The notes: generated by a model not told the origin, from the sequence alone. 64,000 bases of DNA from Anaspis maculata (GCA_949128115.1 OX421961.1:106872363-106936362), one strand, 5' to 3'; positions 45,100 through 57,320 are shown, numbered from the stretch's first letter. Numbers and translations are program-made.

Positions 45100-47033
45100 T
45101 GTGGCAGAACGGCTTAGAATTATAAAATAAAGGGGAATGAAATATTTAGGAATAAAATTAGCATTGCGGGCGATATCGCGAAATGAAAAAAATAGGAGAA
45201 GGAATGCGAAATATATCGATTTTTGCCGGCCAGCATCGGAGTGACACCGGATGCAAGAAAGATGCAGGCATCGACGTTGGTAGGCCAGAGGGTTGTGACG
45301 GGAGACGGGGTGTGGGAAAATAACATAGGTCCAAGAACAGTGACGAAGAGAGGAGATTCGGGTGGTAAGAGTCGAGCACACCGGGTGTATTTTGCTGGAA
45401 GAAAACTAATATTTTTCAAGAAGAATAAATTACGAAAAGTGCTAAAACACTGTGATAGATTTGTAGTACATCAGTGATGTGAAAGGAAAACATTAAGGCA
45501 AGTCTGATTTCTATTGTAATCGAATGCGAATGGTTTAAATGAGGTTGAAGTAATTGTTTTGGTTTAAAAAAATGATAGTAGGTTTTGTTTGATCTTTTGA
45601 ACAGCCATGATAAGCGTCAAGCCAATTTGAATTCTTTGTAATTGCTCTGAGCTTTTAAAATGCGGCCCCTTGTTTTCAGATAACTACCTTCCAGATGCAA
45701 GAAAAAGGGTGAAACCTCAGCAACCCTTTTAAGAGATTTGGCTTCCGACAGAGCATGATTTTGTAGACTCTATTAGCTGAGACAAGCACTAGCAGTATTT
45801 ATGCAAATCAAACCTGGGCAAAATCTCGATTACGCGTTATCTTCCCCCATAGAATAAGATATTTAACCCTTTCGCGCGACAAAGAATTTAAAGGCATGAG
45901 GCCGAGTTTCCAAAGAGAAACCCCTTGAGTAATGCTAAGAAAATTCAGTGTCGTTTCGAAACACTTCAAGATAAGAAATGAACGAGACATAAAATCAAAT
46001 TTGCAGGCTAATTAATTAGAGGCTCATTGCGATGACTTGTACTCCATATTGTAAATTTGTGTAATGGTATTGAACCTGCATGAAACCGAGCTGCTGGATA
46101 AGTCTTCAAATTATGAACTATAGCACCAGCTGGATATAAAATCTATGGAATGTCAACACTCAAATTTTATGTAAATTATTTGATCAATAATTTAAATAAT
46201 GGCTATAAATTCGAAAGATCAAGACAAAACTCGGTGAACAACAATCTCTCTCTAAGTACAATTAAACAGTAAAGATTTCTTCTCGTGCCAGGGTGAATGG
46301 GCGAAAGGGAAGAAAGGGTTGAAACGAAAACTGGAAAAAGGATAAATGAATTAGGCAGGGAATTAAACTCAAGTGTACTAGGAAATGGATTCACCCATAA
46401 TTCTGAAAATTAGGAAGAATGAGAACGGAATTAATTTGCAAGGGTTGAACAAATTCGTCGTAGGATTGCACACGGTATTAGGATGTACTTTTCTTTCAGA
46501 AACCGAATGTAAATCTCGATGTAAACTAATCCAATTCCTAACGCTAGCTGAATGCCAGCACGTCAGGAAATTATGAAATGAATAATTAAGGGTAATTTAA
46601 TTAAGTTGGCGATGATTGATTAATTTGTAATAAAATTGAGGTGTGGTTAAATGACTTTGTTTATTCTTTCAATATTTATTCAATTCATTCCCTTTAAGAA
46701 GAACGTGAGGTTACTACTAGAGTAGGCTTGAGGTATTAGCACGACGTGAAGCTGAGGTAGATGTAATCGGGTTAAATAACTTAGGTAAAGGTAAAATAAA
46801 ATCTACGGCACAACGAAATACGACTTAGGGTAATTAGACGCATCACAGCTTAATTAATTTAACGTAGGGAAGGGAAGGGATATCACAAAATTGGGGCCGG
46901 TGACGAGGTTTATTACAAAATGTTACCGTGAGGTTGGGATGTTACAAAGTAGTTGTCGTGACTCAGAATTTTACAGTAGGTGCCATGACTTTAGGATAAT
47001 TTACAGTTGGTGTCCAATGACCGGGATGTTACA
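45100..47033 (+). repeat. 3' LTR of the gag-only element
   Basis: 1934 bp; see the 5' LTR. Followed by the target duplication ATAC. Confidence 0.93.
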
Positions 47034-47340
47034 ATACAGAGCGTCTCTTTGAAAAAAGCTTTGAAATTTTTTTTTTCAAAGCCGGCCCTGGAAATTTTGA
47101 ACTATTTGATAGAGCGATGTGTCAGATATCAATAGAGGAATCGACATACAAAATTTCAAACCAATCTGTTGAGTTGTTTTAAAGTTATGGCTTGTCAAAA
47201 AACTCTACGAAATACATGAATCACCCTGTAGCTTCGAAACGAACAGCGTTAGAAAAATTTCAAAACCATATCCAGCTTCGCCTGGAAAAACTAGACCTAC
47301 CCTTAAGCTATGTCCATTTGGTGGTGAATCACCCTGTATA

Positions 47341-47584
47341 CTATTGATCAGCGTTTACTTCACATCGATATATTTTTTCCCTGAGGAGTTATCCCGGGTA
47401 CGGACGGACGGACGGACGGACAAAGTGAAGCTAAAAGCGCCTTTTTCCCATTTTTGGGAAAGTGCGTTAAAAACGTCTCAAAGATGAGCTGTAGTAACAT
47501 TTTTGACATCGCTTCTGCAGAACTAGGATGAAATAATACATTTTGATTTAGCTTCAAACTACAGAACACATATTAGTCCAGGCA
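47341..47584. other. (GGAC)n tract and family-C end
   Basis: A GGACGGACGGACGGAC tract lies at 47402-47420. The following 47460-47580 is an inverted relative of 38330-38450 (TTTGACATCGCTTCTGCAGAACTAGGATG). No gene seen. Confidence 0.6.
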
Positions 47585-50500
47585 ATGGGTAGGTTCTACC
47601 TTGCAAAAGGTCGCGGAGAGTCGAAAATTTGCAGTCTGGTACAGTTTTGTGTCCTGACTAACATACTGAGTTTTCGAATTCGGCAAGCCGCCGCTCGGTC
47701 CTCCACATCGAAAAGTTGGTGTCGAAGGACCCAAAAAGACCCACTTTTTACCGATCCACTGTGCATCGCCGTCTCACTTAAGGTGCGTTCAGTCAGCTTA
47801 TTTAGCCGCAAGTTTTAATTTTAGTCGAAAGCGCAACGACGCCCATTGGCTCTTATGAACCAGCCTCCTAGGAACAGCCAATAAAAGATGCAGCGCTTAC
47901 GGCTAAAATTAAAATTGCGGCTAAATAAGCTGACTGAACGCACCTTTACGGCAATAAAACCACATGACTGTAGTGAAACCCTTGATAGCATTTATTGCCA
48001 CGTTAGTGTCATTCTCCGCGGTTAAAAAGAAATAATTCCTTTAGCAAACGTCTAGTTTTTTTTTAATCGAAAAGATTTTTTTCTCATGCGGAAATATCAC
48101 AAACTGACCTAACTCAGGTTGATTTCGATCAGCTTCTTTCTTCTTGAGCTCGTCCTGGTCTCATAATTTTCTTAACAGCATTTGTTGACAAGGTGCATTG
48201 CAAGAAGTGTAAAATTGCCAACACCAAATTCAACAGTCATTTGTTCATTATTGCCATCGATCAGGAACTTAAATTTCTACAGGCATTGATAGCTTGGACT
48301 GTTTTCTGCTTATCCAGCATGGATCGAATCTCCAAATGCCCGTGGGAATACAAAAAAAAATTCTTTTCAGAACGCGCTTAAATCTGCAAAGCTGCATCTG
48401 AAAACCTGTAAATTGTCGTAACCAACACTACAAAAACCAAAATAATGAGAGACAGAAAAATCAGTTCAGGTTACTTATTGTTCCAATTTTTATAGTGTTG
48501 GTTATGACTATTTTCAGGTGTTTAAATGCGGTTTTGCAGATTCATGCGCGCTCTGAAAAAAATTGATTTTTTCGTACTCCCACATGAATTTAAAAATTCG
48601 ATCGTATGCTGAATAAAAAGAAAATAGTCCCATCTATCAATTCCTGTTAAAATTAAACCTCCCGATCGATGGAAATAATGAAAAAATCACTGTTGAATTT
48701 GGTGTTGGCAATTAAACATTTCTTGCAGTGCACCTTGTCAACAAATGCTGTTCTGAAAATCATGAGACCAGAACTAGCTTAATAAGAGAGAAGCAGATCG
48801 AAATTCTCTTGAGTTAAGTCATTTAGTCATATTTCCGCGTGAGAGAAAAATATTTTCAAAATCAAGAAAAACTAGATGTTTTACGAAGGAATTATTTGTC
48901 TTTAACCGCGAAGAATGGAACTGGCGTGGCAGCAAATGCATCAATAGTTTCAACAATGTCATAGGGTCCCATTGCGGTTGGTGAGACGATGATGAATAGT
49001 GAATGGGTGAAAATTGGTTCTTTTTGGGTCCTTCGGCACCATCTTTCCAATTAGTCCGGATGCTAGTTGCATAAAATGGAATGAACCTTGCATTTTTTGA
49101 TGAGAAGATGCCACTCGGTGAAAATGTTCTTTGCATCATACTCTTCCGATCCAGAAAGGTAGCCATCAGCGCCATCCATGCCGGCGGCGTATACAGGGTG
49201 AAACAGAAAAAAAAAGTTGAAAAATTATATTTGAATAACCGAAGCATGTGGAGACGTTTAATTCACCACATACATTAACTGTTTTATGCTCATGAAGTCA
49301 CAGTAAACCGTTCTTGATTACCTTGAACCGTCTTTGGAATATAGGGAAAAAACAGAAAAAAAAACAAAGACACTCTTTTTTCCATAAATAAGTGATTCTT
49401 AGAGATATTGACACAATACTTGGTATTTCTAATAAAAGTAATGTGAAAAATGATATGAGTTGGGTAGCCAATTCCTAAGCCAACTATTTCCAGAAATACG
49501 ATTGTCAACTTTTTTTTTACTCTTGAGCACCATCTTGAATCTGCCCTGTGAGGCATCGTTGGAAAAGTGATCGGTTATTATAATAATGGTAGCATGGAAT
49601 CATTGCATCGCAAAAACAACCTCCTCATCATAATTCAGTGACCTCTTCGGCGGGAAAGAATTGCCATTCACGTATTTTCTGGCTCTTCAAAGCTTTAGTG
49701 CCCATGATGGCATTTGCAACATCTGGAATGATGAAATATGTTACGCATTATGAACCGTGATGTACTTTGAGGTAGCCCACCAAGTTTTGCAATCATCAAT
49801 TGAAAGGTTTGTTCTCAAAAGCTGTTTGAACAAAATTTGTTTAATTTTTTTATGGAAAATTCAAAATATTGTATCTTCCACCCTTATTTGATCCCTCGTT
49901 GAGGAAAGCCTGAAACCGAAAGTCTCCAAAATTTTCATGCTAATGGTTCACTGAGAACTGCTCTTCAATGTGTAGTTGTCAAAATCTGCATAGTTGCGTT
50001 CAGATTCCAGACAGAGAGCGACAAAGAAGTTCATGCAGTGGAAAAAGACACAGCTTTCAATGCAACGAAGAAATCCTGGAAATGTCCGTTTTAGATAGGC
50101 TTCCCGCAATACACAGGTTCTGTAAGACTCTCAAGCGTGGGTAAAAGGCTTGAAACATTTCTAACTTAAGGCTCTAACAGTGTACCAAATTGCACATTTA
50201 TGTTATGAAAAGCAAGGTCTCCAGGCTGCTTTCAGTCTAGCTCTGGACTAGTTTTTTCTCGACTGTAATGTATGTCTTTTTTTACTGCATGAACTTCTTT
50301 GTCGCTCTCTGTCTGAAATCTGAACGCCACTATGCAATTTTTGACAACTAAACATTGAAGAGCATTTCCCCCTTAACCATTATCATGAAAAATTCGGAGA
50401 CTTTCGGTTTCAGGCTATCCTCAGTGAGGGATCAAGTGAGGGTGAGAGACCCAATATTTTGTATTTTTCATAAAAAAACGACACAAATTTTGTTCAAACA

Positions 50501-51380
50501 GCTTTTAAGAACAAACCTCTTAATTGATGACGGTGAAACTTGGTAGGCTACCTCAAAGTACATCAAGGTTCATAATGCGTGATATATTTTACCATTGCAG
50601 ATGTTGCAAATGCCATCATGAGCACTAAAGCTTTAAAGAGCCAAAAAATACGTGAATGACAATTCTTTTTCGCCGAAGAACTACTTAATCATGATGAGAA
50701 GGTTGTTTTTGCGATGCAATGATTCCATGTTACCATTATTATAATAACCAATCACTTTTTCAACGATGCCTCACAGGGCAGATTCAAAATGGTGCTCAAG
50801 AGGAAAAAAAAGTTGACAATCGTATTTCTGGGAATAGTTGGCTTAGAAATTGGCTACCCAGCTTATATTATTTCTAACATTACTGTTTGTGGAAATACCA
50901 AGTATTGTGTCAATATCTCGAAGAATCACTTATTTATGGAGAAAAGAGTCGTTTGGTTTTTTTCTCTGGTTTTCCCCTATATTTCAAAGACGGTTCAAGG
51001 TAATCAAGAACAGTTTGTTGCGACTTCATAAGCATAAAATAGTTAATGTATGTGGTGAGTGACACGTCTCCACATGTTTCGGTTAATTAAATATAATTTT
51101 TCAACTTTTTTTTTCTGTATCACCCTGTATACGCCGCCGGCATGGATGGCGCTGATGGCTACCTTTCTGGATCGGAAGAGTACGATGCAAAGAACATTTC
51201 CACCGAGTGGCAAATTCTCATCAAAAAATGCAAGGTACTTTCAACTAGCATCCGGACTAAATGTGGAGGAGCGAGCGGCGACTTGGCGAATTCGAAAACT
51301 TATTACGTTAATCAGGACACAAAACTGTACCAGACTGCAAATTCTCGAATCTCCGCGATCTTTTGCAAGGTAAACCCTAT
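47585..51380. repeat. Nested palindrome complex, 3.8 kb
   Basis: Three levels of inverted repeats: outer 47585-47720 against 51250-51375 (TCGCGGAGA...GTCTGGTACAGTTTTGTGTCC); an inner palindrome 47697-49085 centred near 48440; and another 49085-51240 centred near 50165, with ACAGGGTGAAACAG and its complement in its arms. A MITE sits in the first inner palindrome. No gene is visible; all frames of 60-142 aa fall in the arms. Confidence 0.8.
47781..47945. mobile_element. Harbinger-like MITE, 165 bp
   Basis: Termini AGGTGCGTTCAGTCAGC and the exact complement, extending over about 43 bp with few or no mismatches. TTA flanks it at 47778-47780 and 47946-47948, the 3-bp target typical of PIF/Harbinger. 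The opposite arm of the host palindrome lacks it. Confidence 0.85.
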
Positions 51381-52590
51381 TTTAATGTATCGGGAGACTG
51401 TACTATATCTCCGAACTCTCTCAGTATCAATTGGTGGCATTTTTGGTAACAGATTTTCTTCAATCGGGTTTGAGGCGACAACGTGACACTACAGTTTTTG
51501 CATTTCTCACAAAAATCGGAGCAAAGTTTTGTTCAACTGTTTGCCAAAAGAACTCCACTTGGCTGATGATGATGAAATTTAGTGACTGGCTTCACAAAAT
51601 AATGTGGATTATGATATCGCAAACATCTCATCGATCCAAAGTTCCGTTTGGACATGACTGTCACGTAAGTGAAGAGAAATCAAGAAAAACTAAATTGATA
51701 ACGTCTTTTTGTCGAAGAGGTCATTGACGCAATTCAGGACCTGGTTTTCCATTATAAAACGATTGTGTGTGTTCAAGAAAGTCGTCACCTGTTGTTTTTT
51801 CAACAATTCCACGAAGGGCAATTCGAAGATGGCGCTCTCGATGGGAATGGAAAAAAAGTTGAAGATTTTAGTATTTAATCTAGCAGGCTTCATCGATGTC
51901 TCTACATCGCGTTTCATAAAGAACATGATTGTTTGGCGGAATATCAAGTTGCAGCTCGATATCTCCAAAAACAACTGATTTACTGGAAAAAGAAAAACAA
52001 TTAAGAAGTTTCACTTCTTCCATCGTATTTTGGAAACGCCTCAACATATTTCAAAACTGTTTGCAGCCTCTTCATGAGCATGGAATCCGTCATCAATTAC
52101 CTGATTCACATACGTCCATCGGATATGGTTCAAGATTTACGATTTTTCAATAAATTGTTTTCACTTAACCCTGTATAAAGTGTCTGCACGATTTGCGCCG
52201 GTGTCCCCACATCCAGATTGATCCAGGGTCGTTTCAGCAACAGGCATGCAAAGTGACAATGCTTGGTATAAAAGTGCAAGGTACCCCTGATTTTTTGCCC
52301 TTAACGTCCGGACTACTATGAGATATTGGAGATGGGAAACCCTACCCCTAAATTCCATAATTTGAGAGATAATCGATGCTTTTGATGGAAATTGTCGTCT
52401 ATTTGGATTTTTTATGTTCTTGAGTAGGTCCTGATACCGGAAATCATGTGTCAAAATGAACGCACCTCTCAATTTGATAGTTTGAAGGTTTTTGAAGTCG
52501 ACAAAACCGCTTTACTAAGCTCAATTTGAATTTTTTTTCCATCGGGCAACGGAATTCTTTTTTAAGCATTTTCTCCAGATTGAAATTTAG
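51380..52590. repeat. Family-C repeat, inverted copy
   Basis: Reverse complement of 37170-38330 with small differences; see 36885-38460. The arms are about 13 kb apart. Confidence 0.85.
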
Positions 52591-52814
52591 CGCAGCTATT
52601 CAATAAAAACAAGTGGGTATGCCTTCACGTGCGTGAGTCTCAGTAGTAGTGCATTTTCTCAAAGAGGCATATTGTGAACGTAAAGAAATTTGGTTGAAGG
52701 AGAAACACCATTCCTTGCCCACTTTCTTTATTCGAAACTCATTGTGATATTTTGTTATCAGAATGGGGTACTTGCCAATGAAATAGATTTGAACGAAAAT
52801 TCTTTCACTCATCA
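52591..52814. other. No gene seen
   Basis: Flank of the tandem array; the minus-strand 99-aa frame overlapping it has no recognisable domain. Confidence 0.4.
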
Positions 52815-53770
52815 ATATTTTTTTGTTTGAGGGCGGGAAATGGGAGCGGCGACTAATGAACAGTAGTCTATTCTTTCCCATTTTTAGTCGGCTATCCATA
52901 TAGCGAAAGAATTAGATCGCTATGTCTTCGGGTTCATGTTTTCCATTTATCTCTTACTTTGAGGACAGCGTGTGGGGGTGGCAGCATTCGGCAAAGTAAC
53001 TGTCGCACAGTTTGAGTTAGAAGTTTCTAAATGTTTAAAAAAATATGACAATCAGTGAAAATTGTGATGGTTGCATTTTTTTTGTTTGGGGGCGTGAGCT
53101 GGAGGCGGCGACTAATCAAAAGTGGCCTATCTCTTCCGATTTTTAGTCAGCTATCTATATAGCGGAACAATTAGATCGCTATGTCTTCAGGGTTATGTTT
53201 TACATTTATCTCTTACTTTGGGGGCGGCGTGTGGGAGCGGCAGAGTTTGGCAAATAAATTCTCCCACAGTTTGAGTTGGGAGTTTCTGAATGTTTGAGGT
53301 AACATTAAAATGTAAATCAGTGAAAATTGTTGAAAGTTACACTTTTTTTCTTTTGGGGGCGGAAGCTGGAGGCGGCGCCATATCAAAAGTAGCCTATCCT
53401 TTTCCATTTTTAGTCAGCTATCAATGTAGCGAAAAACTTAGATCGCTATGTCTTTGGGCTCATGTTTTTCATTTATCTCTTACTTTGGGGGCGACGTGTG
53501 GGAGCGGCAGCGTTCGGCTGAGCAAATGTTGCACAATTTGAGTTGGCAGTTCATAAATGTTTAAGGGAACATCTCAATCAGTAACATTTGTGAAAGTTGC
53601 ACTTTTTATCTTTTGGGGGCGGAATCTGGGGGCGGCGACTAACCAAAAGTAGCCTATCCTTTCCCATTTTTAGTCAGCTATTTATATACCGAAAGAATCA
53701 GATCGCTATGTCTTCGGGTTTATGTTTTTCATTTTAAAGTGATTGGGGGCGGTTTTTAGCAGTTTTTTCA
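52815..53770. repeat. Tandem repeat, about 258-bp unit
   Basis: Units begin near 52835, 53090, 53357 and 53616 with GGGGGCGGAAGCTGGAGGCGGCG, each followed by TTTTTAGTCAGCTAT and TTAGATCGCTATGTCTTCGGG. A fifth partial unit starts near 53745 and GGGGGCGG motifs persist to 53930. Non-coding. Confidence 0.85.
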
Positions 53771-54396
53771 TGTCGGCGGCGCATATTGAAGACGGAATGT
53801 TTCTTGGCTTACGTTTATAAGTGGCAACTATGTATTATTCAAAAAATGAGAACACCAGAGCAACAGGTCTGGTAGAAAAAGCAATATTATGTTATTTCAA
53901 GTTTATCGGGGGCGGTTTTCTCTATGTTGGCGGCGCAATATAGACATCCAATATAGCCTAGCCCTCCTTTGGGAGTGGCAGCTATGTAACAGCGAAAAAA
54001 TTAGAGAGCTAGGTCGTCTAGTTTGGGAGGAGTTCGAGGAACGGACGGACGGACGGACGGACGGACAAAGCGATTGCAATAGCAATTTTCATCAAGATGG
54101 AAAATGCGCAAAATCTTTTTGAGTATGTATTGTGACCTGTCAGGAAGAAAGGTCTTAATGATTTTTTATTTTCACAATACACATTTGACAAAATATGAAA
54201 TTGGCGAGTTTCAAGATCGAATACGCCATCTGACGGTCAACGTGTAATCGACGTTTGTGCACGGATCAACTACAGATTTGTGTTGGCTCTTATGAGCGTT
54301 GCGGTGTTTGGGGACTTTATTTGATTCCATCTGACTTAACGCGGCGTTAATTTTTTCCAACAAAGTACGTGAGCCACGCGCGTTTCATTATCTTGA
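53771..54396. other. Decayed array edge and (GGAC)n tract
   Basis: GGCGGCGCA motifs fade out by 53940. A (GGAC)n tract spans 54044-54067. No coding frame of note. Confidence 0.5.
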
Positions 54397-54983
54397 ATAC
54401 AGGGTGTTCCAGGGATGATAGCAAAAAATTTAACTGTGTATAGATCTCGTCAAAATATGACGAAAACCTATATACCATTTTGCAAAGTTCGGCCTAATAA
54501 CGAAGATACAGCCCTCTAAAGTTCACTTTTTTCGGATTTCAAAAATTTGTAACCCAGGAACGTTTCGACAAATTCAGCTTTAATCCAGGGTAAGCTAGTT
54601 TGTCATAATTATCTATCAACCTGCCAAATTTGGAGAGAATCCAATCAGTGGCGTAGAAGTTATGAGGGGTCACCTTAAGTCAACTTTTCTTCGGACGCTT
54701 CTAAATTATTGACCCTCATAACTCCTACACCACTGATTGGATTCTCCCCAGGTTTGGCAGGTTGATAGATAATTATGACAAACCAGTTTTTGCTGAATTA
54801 AAGCTAAATTTGTCGAAACGTTCCTGAGTTACAAATTTTTGGAATCCGAAAAAAGTGAACTTTGGAGAGCTGTATCTTCGTCATTTGGCCGAACTTTGCA
54901 AAATGGAATATAGGTTTTCGTTATATTTTGACGAGATCTACCCACAGTTGAATTTTTTGCTATCATCCCTGGATACCCTGTAT
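54397..54983. repeat. Foldback with ACAGGGTGTTCC end, copy 2
   Basis: Same family as 34659-35261: ends ATACAGGGTGTTCCAGGG and CCCTGGATACCCTGTAT, arms with GTTTCGACAAATT and its complement. Confidence 0.85.
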
Positions 54984-55217
54984 ATTAAGTGTCGTCGATT
55001 ACAAAAGCATTGCATTTTTAAATAAGAGTGGGACGTGTATGACGACTGGCAAGCAAAAGTGGCATAGAATGGAACGTGACAAGATAGATATAGTGATAAA
55101 AGTGGCGGAGAATTAGTTGTTTCCGAGTGCGAGTCACGCTGTGGAAACCGAAAAAAGGAAGAGTTACATTTTCACCGTTTCCCGTCGAAAGCGAAAGACG
55201 CAAGTTGGGTAGTCAAA

Positions 55218-55370
55218 ATGACAAACAAACTCGGCACTGTGGAAAATATGACTACGAGAAAAGCCGGGGAAGTGTCGCTGAAAATGGGAACTTTAAATGG
55301 TTGCATCGAAGAAGCACAGCTGCGATATTTTTGCATGTCTCGGACTGGCCTGCTATGCAAGTGCATTTGA
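55218..55370 (+). CDS. Small open frame, 50 aa, function unknown
   Basis: Starts in a good context (AAAATGAC): MTNKLGTVENMTTRKAGEVS and ends CKCI, TGA. I do not recognise it. The surrounding 54984-55482 is less AT-rich than its neighbours and matches no other repeat here, so it could be an exon piece, but no splice partner was found. Confidence 0.15.
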   Translation: MTNKLGTVENMTTRKAGEVSLKMGTLNGCIEEAQLRYFCMSRTGLLCKCI

Positions 55371-55482
55371 ACGTTCCAATTTCACAGGAACTGCTACTAC
55401 TATTTTTTTTTATTACATTTCCAGTTACCTAGTGGGGAGATTCATACAATGCGCTTGTTTGTAAACACAATTCAAATATGTC

Positions 55483-55640
55483 TATTAGTCCGGTGGATTA
55501 GCGCCTAAACTATGCATTTTGTGATAAAGCAAAGGGCTTCTGGATTTACATTCTTGAGACTGAACTTGACAATTCCAGAAATGGCGCCAACGAGTTTGGT
55601 GTGGCAGGTGACCTCAGGAGCCATCCAGAGCTGTAAAAAA
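55483..55640. repeat. Inverted-duplicate segment, copy 1
   Basis: GTCCGGTGGATTAGCGCC to CAGGAGCCATCC recurs inverted at 57763-57926, about 93% identical. Both have an open frame (NYAFCDKA.GF), but seven of eight differences compared change the amino acid, which argues against coding constraint. Confidence 0.7.
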
Positions 55641-56584
55641 ACCAAAACCTTCCATGTTCCTCGAAGGCACCCAAATACATGATACTTCGATGCGCTGATA
55701 CCCTATGGGAAGGAATTGACAAAATATGTCGATGCTTATCACGTAAGGGGGCTGAGGAGAAGGCATTTTTGTCTTTGAAGGCGATTTATGGTTTTCATCA
55801 ATCCTGAACGAATATAAAGAAGTTTGATATCAATTTTGACTAAAATCGACGTTCTGAGTTCGAATAAAGTGTTGAAATTACGTTAGAAACATGTTTGAAC
55901 AAGTTTAGGTGAAAAAACACGCTTTTTTCATATTCAACTTCAACCTCATGGTTTTCACTACTCACCACAGGCATTCCATTGATTCTTGCATATTCAGTTA
56001 CTTCCAACTTTTCTCCGCTTGAAAAAGATGCATTAGATATGCTCCTCATCTCCACAAGCTCATATAAGTGTCTGGTCGCGAGGGCGGTTTTGCGTGAACA
56101 CGGCACCTGTAAGTGACGCATGCTTCACTTTGAAAACGTGTTGCGTCATAAATAAAGGCTCTATTGTACGGTTTTTGACTTTGTCTTGCAGAGGAAGAAT
56201 TGTTCCTCCTTGTAAAAGCAACAAACATGATATCGAAGCTGTATCGCATGCACAATATGACTTTTCGCGTAAAGGTGCGTCAATTACAGTGTTCAAAGTT
56301 GACAAAAATTAACTTTCGGAACAAATCCTTCTTATCATCTTGTAAAAACAAAAGACATATCCAGTGTATGTTTTTCATCATTAAGAGACCTGTAACTGAT
56401 ACAATATATAACAATTTCGATTCCAGATGTCTTCGAAAAAGTATTAACCTGCAGTAAAAACTTTGATATTTTCCCTGATTTTTTTTCCGAATCGAGATAC
56501 CGAGTAATGTGATCCAAGGGTACATCGATACTGCATGTTGGGTTAGGGCAACGAATTTTTTCATGTGCGAACCTTATACCAATA
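55641..56584. other. No gene seen
   Basis: Overlapping frames of 69-94 aa on both strands between 55840 and 56590 share no recognisable domain and may form part of an unassigned repeat. Confidence 0.35.
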
Positions 56585-56880
56585 AACATGATTTGACCTG
56601 CAGCACTTGAAATTTCGTCGATGAGGACGCGAATGGGGGCCCTTCAAACTTTGAAGATAAAAAAACTTTCACAAAACGACCATTGAGTATCGTCATGTCT
56701 CATAAAGGAAGCTTATGAGTCCATTAGAAATTTTGGCAGCAACTGTCGCCGTGTTCGTTCCATTCTCCAAACTTGGAAAAAAAACATTCCTTTTTGATGT
56801 TAAGAAACCTGTTCTTCCATTTTGACAAGGAAACCATAAATTATGATGTTCTATTGAGTAATCAGCCAAATCACATTCAG
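56585..56880. repeat. Diverged arm of the 2653-4112 foldback family
   Basis: CTGCAGCACTTGAAATTTCG...ACTTTCACAAAACGACCATTGAGTATCGTCATG parallels 2740-2880, with many substitutions. Confidence 0.7.
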
Positions 56881-56961
56881 TAAGTCTAATTCCCTGGTAG
56901 AAAAGTGCCCATGGGCACATTTTGGAGCACATATGTGCCCCATGGCATTGGTTATCATGGG

Positions 56962-57215
56962 GATGTGCCCAATGTACCCATGTGCACCATGAAGATGTGC
57001 TCAACGTTCCCATGTGCATCATTTAGATGTGTTCAATGTTCCCATGTGCATCATGAGGATGTGCTCAAAATACAGGAGGATCTGCCCAACGTGCTCATGT
57101 GTACCAACCATAGTCACATCCCCATGAATACATTGAGCACATCCCCATGGTGCACATGGATACGTTGAGCACATCCTCATAGTGCACATGAGTCATCATC
57201 ACATCCATATCAAAT
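56962..57215. repeat. 32-bp minisatellite with an inverted half
   Basis: Units GATGTGCYCAAYGTNCCCATG start at 56962, 56994 and 57026, with a fourth partial at 57058; each is 32 bp. From about 57120 to 57215 the same unit appears in reverse orientation. A perfect 14-bp palindrome GTGCCCATGGGCAC lies upstream at 56907-56920. Confidence 0.85.
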
Positions 57216-57254
57216 AGCACCCCCAAGGTATTAGGTATATGTAATAGCCTACCT

Positions 57255-57320
57255 GGAGGCTGTGAACAATCTGTAACACCCTGTTACCTACAGGCTGTGA
57301 ACAATCTGTAACACCCTGTA
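57255..57320 (+). repeat. Short tandem duplication ending in CACCCTGT
   Basis: AGGCTGTGAACAATCTGTAAC plus CACCCTGT occurs twice about 37 bp apart. Confidence 0.85.

Larger units (their letters stand above)
40724..47033 (+). mobile_element. Gag-only LTR retrotransposon, 6.3 kb
   Basis: LTRs of about 1.93 kb (40724-42656, 45100-47033) start TGTGGCAGAACGG and end TTACA. ATAC flanks it at 40720-40723 and 47034-47037. The 2.4-kb interior has one recognisable coding region, a Gag-like protein (43817-44626), and no protease, reverse transcriptase or integrase. A purine tract (CAGGGGGGCC) precedes the right LTR, giving plus orientation. The element must borrow enzymes from a related autonomous element not in the window. 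Confidence 0.9.
39796..47340. repeat. Foldback split by the gag-only LTR element
   Basis: Ends TATACAAGGTGATTCACCACC and its complement at 47340. The left arm (39796-40390) pairs with 40400-40723 and then 47038-47340; the break coincides exactly with the LTR element 40724-47033. Without the insertion the foldback would be about 1.2 kb. Confidence 0.85.
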
